Shown here in pieces: positions 56,405 through 64,000 of a stretch of 64,000 nucleotides of DNA. Every line of letters begins with the position of its first letter. Positions within the stretch are counted from its first letter, which is position 1. Under the pieces are notes generated by a model. It ran no database searches and had not been told where the DNA came from. It worked only from the letters and a program-made list of their open reading frames with translations. The translations under genes and the position numbers were made by a program. Origin of the DNA: Gracilaria gracilis. Lineage: Eukaryota; Rhodophyta; Florideophyceae; Gracilariales; Gracilariaceae. Where the stretch lies: the NCBI GenBank assembly GCA_030374805.1, contig JARGSG010000196.1, positions 248,001 to 312,000 on the forward strand, written 5' to 3'.

Positions 56405-56412
56405 TATAAAAA
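56405..56412 (+). promoter_or_regulatory. TATA box for the antisense gene in copia
   Basis: TATAAAAA on the plus strand, 166 bp before the first ATG (56578) of the antisense gene. It lies inside the copia internal region, separate from the LTRs. Confidence 0.5.
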
Positions 56413-56577
56413 CCCGACTGCGTTAGACGGCGTTCCAAAGAATACCATTTCGACAACAACGTTGGCGAAGGCCCCAGCAGAGGAGAGCAGGCAGTGGTTC
56501 AGCCACTTTCTAGTTCTTCCACGTGCACCAGCAACGCGCGTCTGGGGCATAGAGCGTTACCACGCTACTTCGACAGC

Positions 56578-58095
56578 ATGTCAACAAACACGCGCGCATC
56601 AAGGGACGAAAGCCCTCGATTACCAGAAGTGGTGCCCAGCGCGACCAAGTCGCCAGGGCGTGGTGATCGGGCACCCTGGTGCGCGATGCCGCTGGAGACC
56701 AAGCGTCGGGAAGTGGAGGTCAACAGTGACCGGCGACGTGTAATTCGAGCGCGAGTGAAGCGAGTCAGACGAAAGCGGGGGGAAAAAAGGAAACTTTCTG
56801 TTTTGCAAGTGGCGGAACAGAGTGGACAACCGATCCAAAGAGACACCAGAAGTGACCTTGCATCGGCAGGAAGCGCCGAAATCAACCAGTCCAACAACAC
56901 AGCGCAGAGAAGATACCCTAGAAGGGAGAGAAAAAATCGTTACTTCTTACTTCCGGATAACGACGATCTTCTTCGGAGTGATGCATCTTCAGATCCAGAT
57001 GATATGTCAAATGAACAGGGTGTCAGGTGGGAGTTTGAAAACATTAGTGCGATCATGCTAGTCCCAAACAACCCAACCCAGATCTACCAAGTAGAACATG
57101 TGTCAGCGAGGATTCGCCAGTACGGAGCAGAAGACTGCATTAATTTGCTTGGCCCTGTCATATTTGAATGGTGTCGTTCTCGGCCAGGAGTAGAGCTAAA
57201 CCACGAAAAGACCTCACGGTTTGGTCTGTATGATCAGCGTGGTGACGATGATAACGATGTATGGTCGATCGATGAAATACTCTTCGTAGAAAAGGATTGC
57301 ATTTTGCCTGGTCATTCTGGTGTACGCGTATACAGCGGACCCGCATACTATGCCAGGAATCGTGATGAGCCCCATTGGGGCTGGCATAAAGTGGCTCTGA
57401 ACAGCATATCCGATCCAGGTTTGGCAGCGTCCCTGATACGGCAGGGTATTTGGAACGGTCCATTACGGTGTGAGGTGCATCGAGCTGGAAATAGGATATC
57501 CCTTGTGCCACGGGATAATACACCAGCCATTGATGCTCTAGATCTCTACTGCATAGAAAAACCACGCAAGCCTGTTCGAGTGTCCTCACCAGGGAGCCGT
57601 CCACACTATGCGGGGACCGAGCAGTACCGTATATTGACGGAGCACATGCTCGTATCGTGCACTGACCAATTATGCTTGCACACTTCTGTGATCAATGAAG
57701 CTGCGCGAGTAATAGGCGAGCGATTTACCAAGCTCAGTATTCTTTCTCCAGAGCTCCCTGCGTTATCGAATATGAAAGATGCAGGTAACTGGCTTCAAAC
57801 AAAGGCTGGTTCGTTGAAATTGCACAAAGTGAAGCCTGCAACATATAAGGGCGACCCTTTTCGATGGATTACGGAGCAAAGAGATGGTGTTTATGTAGTG
57901 AGACTACGTGCAAGGAACCTTGACCATGTGGTGTGCATCGACTCAAACCGAGATCAAATTTTAGACCCCGTCGAGCCATGTCCAATGGAGCTATCTTACG
58001 ACGCCCTAAAGAGTTGTCTCGGTGGGGAAAATGAAGATGTGCGGGTGATGGAACTTCGCAAAATGGTATTGTATAGGAAATCATCGGCTTCCTAG
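56578..58095 (+). CDS. Copia-borne antisense gene, possible cysteine peptidase-like C-terminus
   Basis: 505 aa from the ATG at 56578; the frame is open upstream to 56494 but without ATG. It runs opposite to pol and ends tail-to-tail with it, the two stop regions overlapping by four bases. Residues 30-135 are basic (RRRVIRARVKRVRRKRGEKRK), then Ser/Asp-rich. Residues 150-330 are globular and unrecognised. The last 140 residues have the order DQLCLHTSVINEA (Cys366), DGVYVVRL, LDHVVCID (His450), ILDPVEP (Asp463), then YDALKSCLGG. This Cys...His...Asp order with a helix after Cys resembles papain/OTU-type folds, but family membership is my inference. No stop or shift is present, unlike in most frames here. 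Confidence 0.65.
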   Translation: MSTNTRASRDESPRLPEVVPSATKSPGRGDRAPWCAMPLETKRREVEVNSDRRRVIRARVKRVRRKRGEKRKLSVLQVAEQSGQPIQRDTRSDLASAGSAEINQSNNTAQRRYPRRERKNRYFLLPDNDDLLRSDASSDPDDMSNEQGVRWEFENISAIMLVPNNPTQIYQVEHVSARIRQYGAEDCINLLGPVIFEWCRSRPGVELNHEKTSRFGLYDQRGDDDNDVWSIDEILFVEKDCILPGHSGVRVYSGPAYYARNRDEPHWGWHKVALNSISDPGLAASLIRQGIWNGPLRCEVHRAGNRISLVPRDNTPAIDALDLYCIEKPRKPVRVSSPGSRPHYAGTEQYRILTEHMLVSCTDQLCLHTSVINEAARVIGERFTKLSILSPELPALSNMKDAGNWLQTKAGSLKLHKVKPATYKGDPFRWITEQRDGVYVVRLRARNLDHVVCIDSNRDQILDPVEPCPMELSYDALKSCLGGENEDVRVMELRKMVLYRKSSAS

Positions 58096-61000
58096 TTATA
58101 AGACATGCGTTTTGCATTATGAAGAGTCTCATCATTGAAACTTCCCGCCATCATGACTTCATTCAAGTGACGGAACATGACTATGTTCCTCTTTGTTAAC
58201 GCATCGGCCAAGTTCTTCAATCCTTGTACCCATTGGAGGACGGATATTTCTCCTGTTTCAAACGAGTCCCTGAGACGGGCAACGGTAGGGCGGAGGCGGT
58301 AGTCCTTTCCTTCATGCAAGGTGGTGATGGTTGAATATAAGCCATCTGAATCTACCGTCAACACGAACGGAAGTTCGACCCGCGATCCGTATACTTGCTG
58401 AATGCAAGATGACATCAAAGAGTCCCGGTCGGCAGAGAGAGCGGCAGCCAGTATTTCAGCCCCGATCGAACTGAAAGAAACGCGGGCTTGCTTCGAGCTT
58501 GTCCAATCTAATACATGGAATACCGAGTCCCCTCCCACCACAGGCACGAACAGCCCAGATACATAACCGGTTTGACCGTACGAAACCTTGCCTTGGCTAG
58601 CATCAGAGAAAGCAAGGTAACGTGGGTTCGAGTAGTTTGCGGTCAAACATGGGTAGTGGAGCTGCGGCGTAAGGGTCTGCAATTCACCCAACACCTGATT
58701 GGCCATGATTAGGTCGGAGACCAGGAGTCTCGAGGTTCGTTGCTGTAGATAGCTAGCGGCGAAGGAAGCTTGTGGGAGTACCCCATGTCCAAGGAAGTTG
58801 AGGGAACCCGTGAGATCGAGAAAGGCGGTCCGTTCAGCCTCGGAACACGGCGAGTCAAAGCACTTTCGACGCTGGCGAGAAATTGTCAGCTTCTCAATAC
58901 CATCCATGTACTCTTGCATGTTAAGAGTAATGGAGCCCTCTTCGTTTCGGGCAATGCGTAGTCTGTTAAAAATCAATTCCGAGGAGGTGTCGAACTTCCC
59001 GACCGTGAACCGCTGAGCTATTTCATGATGGAAGCTCTGCAGGTCCAAACTTGAGCCGGTGAGAAGCATGTCATCCACAACTTTGGCCAGGGCAACTCGA
59101 ATCGAACCATTCTCTCGTCGAATTACAAAAAGTTGAGGCAGGCCAGGAACGGGCTCAATGTTATTCTCGAACATCCATTTCTCTATGGCCAGTTGCCAAA
59201 GGCGTCCGGATTCCACAAGGCCATAAGTTGGAGCCAGCATTTTCCAGACATGTCCAGGTTTCGCCCATCCTCGTGGCGGGATCATGAAAATGTCTCTAGT
59301 AAGCTCACCACTCTGGAGGTATGCACCTTTGATATCCAGGGTAGCAAGCGGGAGGCCTAGCGACGACGCGATTGAACAGACCACACGGATGACTGGGAAC
59401 TGGGCTGAATTGGAGTCCTTGCGGATGCCGTCTTTCTCCCTATCTCTGTTCCCATGCAAGACTAAACGGCACTTCAATCGAAGGGCACCATGCACACCAT
59501 CGTCTTTTATGTGAAAGAAGTGATGAGATGTGACAATGTTCGCGTATTTCGGAAGTGTAGAGCGGTCGACTTCTTTATAGCGACCTTGATATACAGACTT
59601 CTCTTTCTCTATGGCCTTGTCCACAACCCACCGTGGTAGAAATTGGGTGTGGAACTCCGACACTTGGTCCTTTCCAAGAATACCATGAGCTTGTCGAAGT
59701 ATCTCCTGCTCAGAAGATTGAAGAGAAACGGGCTCAGGCACTGGCTTGACCGAGGTATTCCCAACATCTTTGTCAGGACGCGGAGGATCGTACGAAGACC
59801 CAATATCCCTGGAGGGCTGGTTCACCATAATTGGTTTTCGACCTGAGAGAAGACAGCATACGTAAGGATGAGTGGACCAAAGTGTGGCTTCATTGTTCAG
59901 GAGAAATTGTACGTGGCTCTTGCGTGGAGCCTCTGCTCCTTGAGTGGCAGTCGATCCTCCAGGGTTTGAAGTTGGTTCGCTTTCATCACCTGCGACTATG
60001 CCATGAGGAAGGGGTGAGATCGAGTCCATTTGGTCAAGTTCCAAGAGAAGAGCCGACTTGGGAACAGGTCGTACGTCCTCGTATGCAGCACGAATGCTCG
60101 GTCCATTGTGGAGTTCGTTCGACGAGAGCAGGAGGGAGTGCTCCTGTGCTTCGCGCACATATCCCACCTTCCAAGTGCCAAACTTCGGACCTCTCTTGAA
60201 ATAGTATACTGGAGTATGTCGAGGAAACTGAGAGAGGGGAAGAACTTGAGGACTCCTAGTTTTCTCAAGGGTGTATATAGCCCTACGAGCAGCCTGCTCA
60301 TGATAGGCCTTGACAAGCTCTTCAGTAACAGGGGACTGTGGAAGTCCTATCAAGCTTGGAGTGTAGCCACGAACCAGCTCGAAGCTACTCATCTTCCGAC
60401 CTCCGTACATCACGTTGCTCAGAAATGTCGCCCTGGAGAGGATCTCCATATAGGTGAACACAGTCTTTCGTGTTGATGCGAAATAGTTGGCATCTTGGAG
60501 CATTCGAGTGGCTATTAGCCTTACCACGGCATTCTTTGATTCCACGACTCCAATTTTGTTGTTTCTACGGGCTGGTCGAGGTTCGAACGAGATGGTGTGT
60601 GCGGTAAGGAACTCTTTGAACGTGCCTTTGTCAAACTCCGGATCACCGGATAAGGACGCAGGGGGGCCGTGAATGTTGACCCAATGCTGTTCGAAGGCCT
60701 GTTTCACCGCACTCAATTCCCTCGATTCCAACATGACAGCAACAGAGTACGCCGTGGAAAGGTCAACCATGTGTAGAATGGGGATGTTCTCCATTTCAGC
60801 GACGAAAAAGAAGTCAACCTGAACATGGTTGTTAAAAGGAACAAGCAGCCTGCGGAAGGAAACTTTCCTTGACGAGGCGGGGCGACCAGTAGAAGCGCAC
60901 GTAGTGCACTTCTTCAAGGCGGCTTTAAGTGCCTGCAATAGAACGGGGGTCAGTACACTCGCACGTCGGCATATCTCTTTCATATCTTCAAGAGGCATGT

Positions 61001-61103
61001 GTGTGAATCCATGAAGTTTGGTCGCAAAACGACGGCACACCTTATGATCAGCGTAGTGCTTCTTAAGTGACTCAGTGGAAGCTCTACTGCGTAGGCTACG
61101 GTA
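58092..61103 (-). CDS. copia pol: integrase, reverse transcriptase, RNase H
   Basis: About 1003 residues in one frame after the amber codon at 61104-61106. Integrase: zinc finger (HKVC, HGFTH, CTTC), HVQVDFFFV (Asp 1), SGDPEFDKG (Asp 2) and GVVESKNAVVR (Glu). RT: ATLDIKGAYLQSGEL (Asp 1) and LAKVVDDMLLTGSS (the two further Asp). RNase H: AFSDASQGK, SSIGAEILAA, LTVDSDGLYS and the NLADALTKR end. All catalytic residues of three enzymes are present. The integrase-before-RT order is diagnostic for Ty1/copia. The RT spelling (KVVDDM for YVDDM) is unusual. Confidence 0.95.
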   Translation of the reverse strand, partial: YRSLRSRASTESLKKHYADHKVCRRFATKLHGFTHMPLEDMKEICRRASVLTPVLLQALKAALKKCTTCASTGRPASSRKVSFRRLLVPFNNHVQVDFFFVAEMENIPILHMVDLSTAYSVAVMLESRELSAVKQAFEQHWVNIHGPPASLSGDPEFDKGTFKEFLTAHTISFEPRPARRNNKIGVVESKNAVVRLIATRMLQDANYFASTRKTVFTYMEILSRATFLSNVMYGGRKMSSFELVRGYTPSLIGLPQSPVTEELVKAYHEQAARRAIYTLEKTRSPQVLPLSQFPRHTPVYYFKRGPKFGTWKVGYVREAQEHSLLLSSNELHNGPSIRAAYEDVRPVPKSALLLELDQMDSISPLPHGIVAGDESEPTSNPGGSTATQGAEAPRKSHVQFLLNNEATLWSTHPYVCCLLSGRKPIMVNQPSRDIGSSYDPPRPDKDVGNTSVKPVPEPVSLQSSEQEILRQAHGILGKDQVSEFHTQFLPRWVVDKAIEKEKSVYQGRYKEVDRSTLPKYANIVTSHHFFHIKDDGVHGALRLKCRLVLHGNRDREKDGIRKDSNSAQFPVIRVVCSIASSLGLPLATLDIKGAYLQSGELTRDIFMIPPRGWAKPGHVWKMLAPTYGLVESGRLWQLAIEKWMFENNIEPVPGLPQLFVIRRENGSIRVALAKVVDDMLLTGSSLDLQSFHHEIAQRFTVGKFDTSSELIFNRLRIARNEEGSITLNMQEYMDGIEKLTISRQRRKCFDSPCSEAERTAFLDLTGSLNFLGHGVLPQASFAASYLQQRTSRLLVSDLIMANQVLGELQTLTPQLHYPCLTANYSNPRYLAFSDASQGKVSYGQTGYVSGLFVPVVGGDSVFHVLDWTSSKQARVSFSSIGAEILAAALSADRDSLMSSCIQQVYGSRVELPFVLTVDSDGLYSTITTLHEGKDYRLRPTVARLRDSFETGEISVLQWVQGLKNLADALTKRNIVMFRHLNEVMMAGSFNDETLHNAKRMSYN

Positions 61104-61106
61104 CTA
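61104..61106 (-). other. In-frame amber codon between protease and integrase
   Basis: Minus strand ...TACTTTGGG TAG TACCGTAGC. The frame is open on both sides: protease upstream, integrase zinc finger downstream. The following bases do not match the CAR-YYA read-through context. Confidence 0.85.
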
Positions 61107-61600
61107 CCCAAAGTAGGACATAACCGATTCGACCGTATTTGATACGACCAAGAGTCTCGTACGGATCGTGTCCTCCGGGTCTCCGGGAAGCCTGGAACCA
61201 TAAGTTTGAAGTTTGAGCTCGGAAGGAGAGGCAGCTTCTCTTGGAAGGACTAGCAGGTTATCCTTCCCCATTAAGTTTCCCTGATGAAGAAGTTGGTTAC
61301 CGAGGAGCAGAAGGCCGTCACCATCAACAACGTAGAATGGCAAGGACCCTCTCTCCCCACTAGTGTCCGTTATGGGAAGGTCCCAAATGGCAAACACCAG
61401 TCGAGCGTCGTCACAATTTGTCCCATAGCCATGGTAAAATGGTTCACAGTCAAGGGGGCGAAGCTCGAAAGGGATACCGAGGGCCGAGGCGATGCGAACT
61501 GCCGACTGAACTCCACCCACACTACGCGGGCATCCAATGTCCAGAACTGGATTCGGGTCTTCGCATTCGCCTCTTGGTTTAAAGGCTCCACGCCTGGCGA
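61107..61600 (-). CDS. copia aspartic protease, -1 frame relative to gag
   Basis: The frame is open from just before the gag stop. PNPVLDIGCPRSVGG has the catalytic Asp as D-I-G, near 61535-61550. YHGYGTNCDDARLVFAIWDLPI and LPFYVVDGDGLLLLGNQLL form the flap and the ILG-like strand. It lies in the -1 frame of gag, so expression would need a frameshift or read-through at the gag end. It cuts Gag-Pol as a dimer. Confidence 0.8.
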
Positions 61601-62899
61601 TTAGGCTTGATTGTCTTTCGCGGGTGTGGAGCCTCTGTGAAAAAACGAGTCGTTCGACTTACTCTTCTGCGAACTTTCCTTCTCAAGACGAACCATCTTC
61701 TCTAGATAGGTTTCTCCACCGTCGTAGACACAATCCTTGGAGCCACGGTAGTGAGTCTTCGATCCACAGTCAAAGCAGAATCCAATACGTCTTTGAGAAG
61801 ACTTGGCGGAAGATCCTGCTCCTTGGTCATCCCTCCGGTTCGATGAATTCGAAGATGAGTGTTTCCTCTTCTTTCCTCTTTTAGTATTAGAGTTGGAAAG
61901 CTTATGCTCCGAGGCAGGTTTCTCCTTTCTAGGCTGTACGCCATACGATAGCAAGGCCTTGTGGATCCTTTGCTGCACTATCGATTCAACATCTGTGCGA
62001 GAAACTTCACCAGAGGTCTGCTTCGTGGCAGAAGAAAGGGAGTAAAGCACGGAAACTGCATCATCTAGATGGAGCACGACACGCGGAGTGGCGGGCTTTG
62101 CAATTGCCTTGATGTTCTCAAGTTTGCTGTCTCCCTTAAGATAGGGCAGACGGGGAACCTGCAGAGCCAGGATATCAGAAATCTGCTTGATTTCTCTACG
62201 ATAATCCTGAAAGAGATTCTTCAGAGGCTCATAAGTCTCCGGAATTTCTCTGTCATCCAAAGTCCGGACGAGGGAATCGGAAACATTAATGACCTTCTCG
62301 ACTACCGAAAACGGTACCATCGATCCATCAATCGCCACTTCGCCTTGAGCAGCTCTAGACTGCGCTTGAGAAAGGAGTTGAAGCACGGCGTTATGCAGCG
62401 TGTTTTCAGGTAGGTTGGCATTATTAATGAGGGTAATTGCCAAAACCTCACCAATGTGTGTCGAAGATTCAAATCCAGCATGCATGAGGTGCTGTGAAGC
62501 TAATCCCCGAAATCGGTCAACAAAAGCAACCAAGTCCTCGCCCTTCTTACGACGGCAGCTGGAAACTTTGTTGAATGACGAGATTAGACGGTTCACCATT
62601 GCGATTGGTGGATCAACCGCTACAAGGTCCACAATTTCTTGCACAGCCTTAATTTGGTCGTCACGACGAAAGTCTATACGTCCTTTAGCCTGTGCTTCCT
62701 CGACAACACTCTTCTGAGCGGGGGGCAGTCCATGTTCGACAAGAAGACGTCCAAGAATGGCAAACATCGTTTTATACTTTTTATCGGGACCTTTCTCCGC
62801 CGCAATGCGAATCATGTCTACCCATTCGGATACATCTCGGCGCCATTGGAGAGCGTCTTTGGTAGCATCAAATTGGGGTACATCATGAGCGTTTGACAT
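61601..62899 (-). CDS. copia gag
   Basis: 432 aa from the ATG at 62899 (MSNAHDVPQFD). An upstream ATG at 62926 overlaps the primer site and is less likely. The N-terminal two-thirds are helical capsid-like: WRRDVSEWVDMIRIAAEKG, VNRLISSFNKVSSCRRKKGEDLVAFVDRFR (the retrotransposon gag core), LVRTLDDREIPETYEPL. The C-terminal part is basic, with one Cys/His knuckle, GFCFDCGSKTHYRGSKDC: C-x2-C-x4-H-x6-C, so the last spacing is two longer than the standard. It builds the virus-like particle around the element RNA. Confidence 0.9.
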   Translation of the reverse strand: MSNAHDVPQFDATKDALQWRRDVSEWVDMIRIAAEKGPDKKYKTMFAILGRLLVEHGLPPAQKSVVEEAQAKGRIDFRRDDQIKAVQEIVDLVAVDPPIAMVNRLISSFNKVSSCRRKKGEDLVAFVDRFRGLASQHLMHAGFESSTHIGEVLAITLINNANLPENTLHNAVLQLLSQAQSRAAQGEVAIDGSMVPFSVVEKVINVSDSLVRTLDDREIPETYEPLKNLFQDYRREIKQISDILALQVPRLPYLKGDSKLENIKAIAKPATPRVVLHLDDAVSVLYSLSSATKQTSGEVSRTDVESIVQQRIHKALLSYGVQPRKEKPASEHKLSNSNTKRGKKRKHSSSNSSNRRDDQGAGSSAKSSQRRIGFCFDCGSKTHYRGSKDCVYDGGETYLEKMVRLEKESSQKSKSNDSFFHRGSTPAKDNQA

Positions 62900-62916
62900 T
62901 GTAGGAGCCTGCAATC

Positions 62917-62929
62917 CTGGGCCCATAAC
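62917..62929 (-). promoter_or_regulatory. Copia primer binding site for a half initiator-Met tRNA
   Basis: The plus strand reads CTGGGCCCATAAC, which is the 3' side of the anticodon stem-loop of eukaryotic initiator tRNA-Met. It abuts the LTR at 62930. Drosophila copia is primed by exactly such a half-tRNA, so the same mode is indicated. Confidence 0.8.
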
Positions 62930-63225
62930 TGGGATTAACTGGTCAAGAAGATGCGTGTAGAGCGCGAGCGTCGCAGCGCAGAGAATTGCAGTAGTCCGTA
63001 TGGCTCAGCAATAAGAACAGGGACAAGATGGTGATCCCTCCCGTCTGCCTTCTTCCCTCCCGTCCATGGAGGAGGCAGACGGGCACCGTTTTAGTTCAGC
63101 GTATGCGCGGTCCGTGTGGCGCCGCGATCTCCGTATGCGCGAGCTGTGTCGCGAGCAGCGCCAGCAACCATGCTTACGTGAGAGAGCGTGCAGCGGCCAC
63201 GCGCAAGCAAGGCCAATCTAGCACA
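62930..63225 (-). repeat. 5' LTR of the copia element
   Basis: 296 bp, about 99% identical to 55650-55945, same TG...CA ends. Confidence 0.95.
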
Positions 63226-63240
63226 ATTTTGAACCAGAAT

Positions 63241-63525
63241 TCATGGAAACCCTAACTTCTCGAAGTGGCACATCTTTTCAGAAGCATTCGTTAGCAATAC
63301 AATCGTCGTCCCCTTAAAGATAGGGCATACCTGATATCTGGACTCTCGGGACTTCGACATATTGTCCACAAGAGGTAACGTTCCCAGCCCCGTTACCAGA
63401 ACCGCATGGACCATTATTTCATGATATCTGCAACAGTCTCTCTTTTCTTCTTTGGTGTTGGCAACAAAGTGTTCCAGTTCGGGGGAACATGTCCTTCTAT
63501 AACTCCAAGGATAGAATACAACCAC
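63241..63525 (-). pseudogene. Weak GNAT-acetyltransferase-like C-terminal fragment
   Basis: 94-codon minus frame ending GTTIVLLTNASEKMCHFEKLGFP. The ending (IxLxAS..xxxxYEKLGF) is typical for GNAT N-acetyltransferases, and VTGLGTLPLVDNMSK could be the acetyl-CoA loop region in degraded form. The rest is not recognised. It ends 15 bp before the copia LTR. I regard it as suggestive only. Confidence 0.3.
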
Positions 63526-64000
63526 ACGGACTATTGGTGAGCTGAATCAGGTTGGTCTACTCGATTTATTGCAATGGTTTGGCAGCTGAGTTCACTGGGC
63601 TTTAGCTGTCAAATCTGTCGTTTCTTCATACAATGTTGGTACCGTTGTACCCCTTGAAATATAGACTGCAGCAGAAGCTCGTGAACGTGTTCAGTGCCAA
63701 GCTAAGCGATTTCATCGAATTGTTGGCCTCTATCAAGATGCCGTGCCTGACAAATAGAAAACATATTATGGTTCGGAATCGGAACATCGGATGTATAAGA
63801 ATGCAGTCAATCGTTTTATTTCCTTCGTGGAGCTTTGGACGTCCATCTAAGAGACTGGTATTTGATCTCCCCTCATATAGAAACTGCTTCAGATTGTATC
63901 AAAGTGAAGTCTGAAAACTGTCATGCGCCAATAGGGACGGCGTTTCAGACAGATTTTGTGTATCAATTCTGTCATCGAGTAACCGAGCTTCAGCCAGTGT
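63526..64000. other. Flanking region at window end
   Basis: A plus frame at 63633-63914 (93 aa) is unrecognised. Nothing else is supported. Confidence 0.4.

Larger units (their letters stand above)
55650..63225 (-). mobile_element. Ty1/copia element, nearly intact and young
   Basis: 7576 bp, minus strand, flanked by ATTTT on both sides (55645-55649 and 63226-63230). Order: 5' LTR 62930-63225, initiator-Met half-tRNA primer site, gag, protease-integrase-RT-RNase H (copia order), then a 2.1-kb 3' region holding an antisense gene, polypurine tract, 3' LTR 55650-55945. The LTRs differ at about three positions of 296. One in-frame stop in pol is the only coding lesion seen. Confidence 0.95.

Noticed and set aside
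56494..56577. GTG start for the antisense copia gene
   Set aside because: The host is eukaryotic; the first ATG is at 56578.
62926..62928. Upstream ATG of copia gag
   Set aside because: It overlaps the primer binding site; the ATG at 62899 is more plausible.

Overview
The window is eukaryotic and almost entirely made of nested transposable elements. No bacterial operon logic, rRNA or tRNA gene was seen. The mix (Ty3/gypsy elements with long 3' regions, one young Ty1/copia element, PIF/Harbinger and pogo/Tigger DNA transposons, very few host genes, possible very short introns) resembles a TE-rich red algal genome such as Chondrus. That is an inference from style and not a species call.

Layout. 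(1) 1-17140: two gypsy elements on the minus strand, A and B, in tandem and sharing the middle LTR (6948-7845); the 3' LTR of A lies outside the window. A 515-bp solo LTR with a strong heat-shock element sits in the 3' region of B (9663-10177). (2) 17141-19207: AT-rich spacer with a (GCT)n microsatellite. (3) 19208-29356: gypsy element C, minus strand, both LTRs present; its 3' region holds a hairpin-forming array of ggatgt-like repeats. (4) 29357-31.6 kb: spacer with a perfect palindrome. (5) ~31.6-50.4 kb: one old PIF/Harbinger transposon. Its transposase gene (minus strand) is cut into four pieces by three later insertions: gypsy element D (33478-43389, plus strand), a second Harbinger-type element (43430-47327) and a pogo/Tigger element (47528-49730). 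The cut points can be read from target duplications and, for two of them, from restored reading frames. (6) 50.4-51.9 kb: hairpin-rich spacer and a truncated LTR of family C. (7) 51.9-55.1 kb: the only host-like genes, a BUB1/Mad3-family kinase-like gene (plus) and an HSDL2-like short-chain dehydrogenase pseudogene (minus). (8) 55650-63225: a nearly intact Ty1/copia element, minus strand, with 296-bp LTRs differing at only about 3 sites, perfect ATTTT target duplication and a half-tRNA initiator-Met primer site. It also carries an extra antisense gene (505 aa, own TATA box) with a possible cysteine-peptidase fold. (9) 63226-64000: flanking DNA with a weak acetyltransferase-like fragment.

The gypsy elements are decayed: frameshifts, stops and substitutions in the catalytic residues of reverse transcriptase and integrase. 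All four share one primer-binding-site type (TGGTC...CTAGAA), so they use the same primer tRNA class. The most unusual points are the copia-borne antisense gene, the heat-shock LTR, the four-way dissected PIF transposase, and an 832-bp non-coding element whose terminal repeats match those of the Harbinger element 2 kb away.
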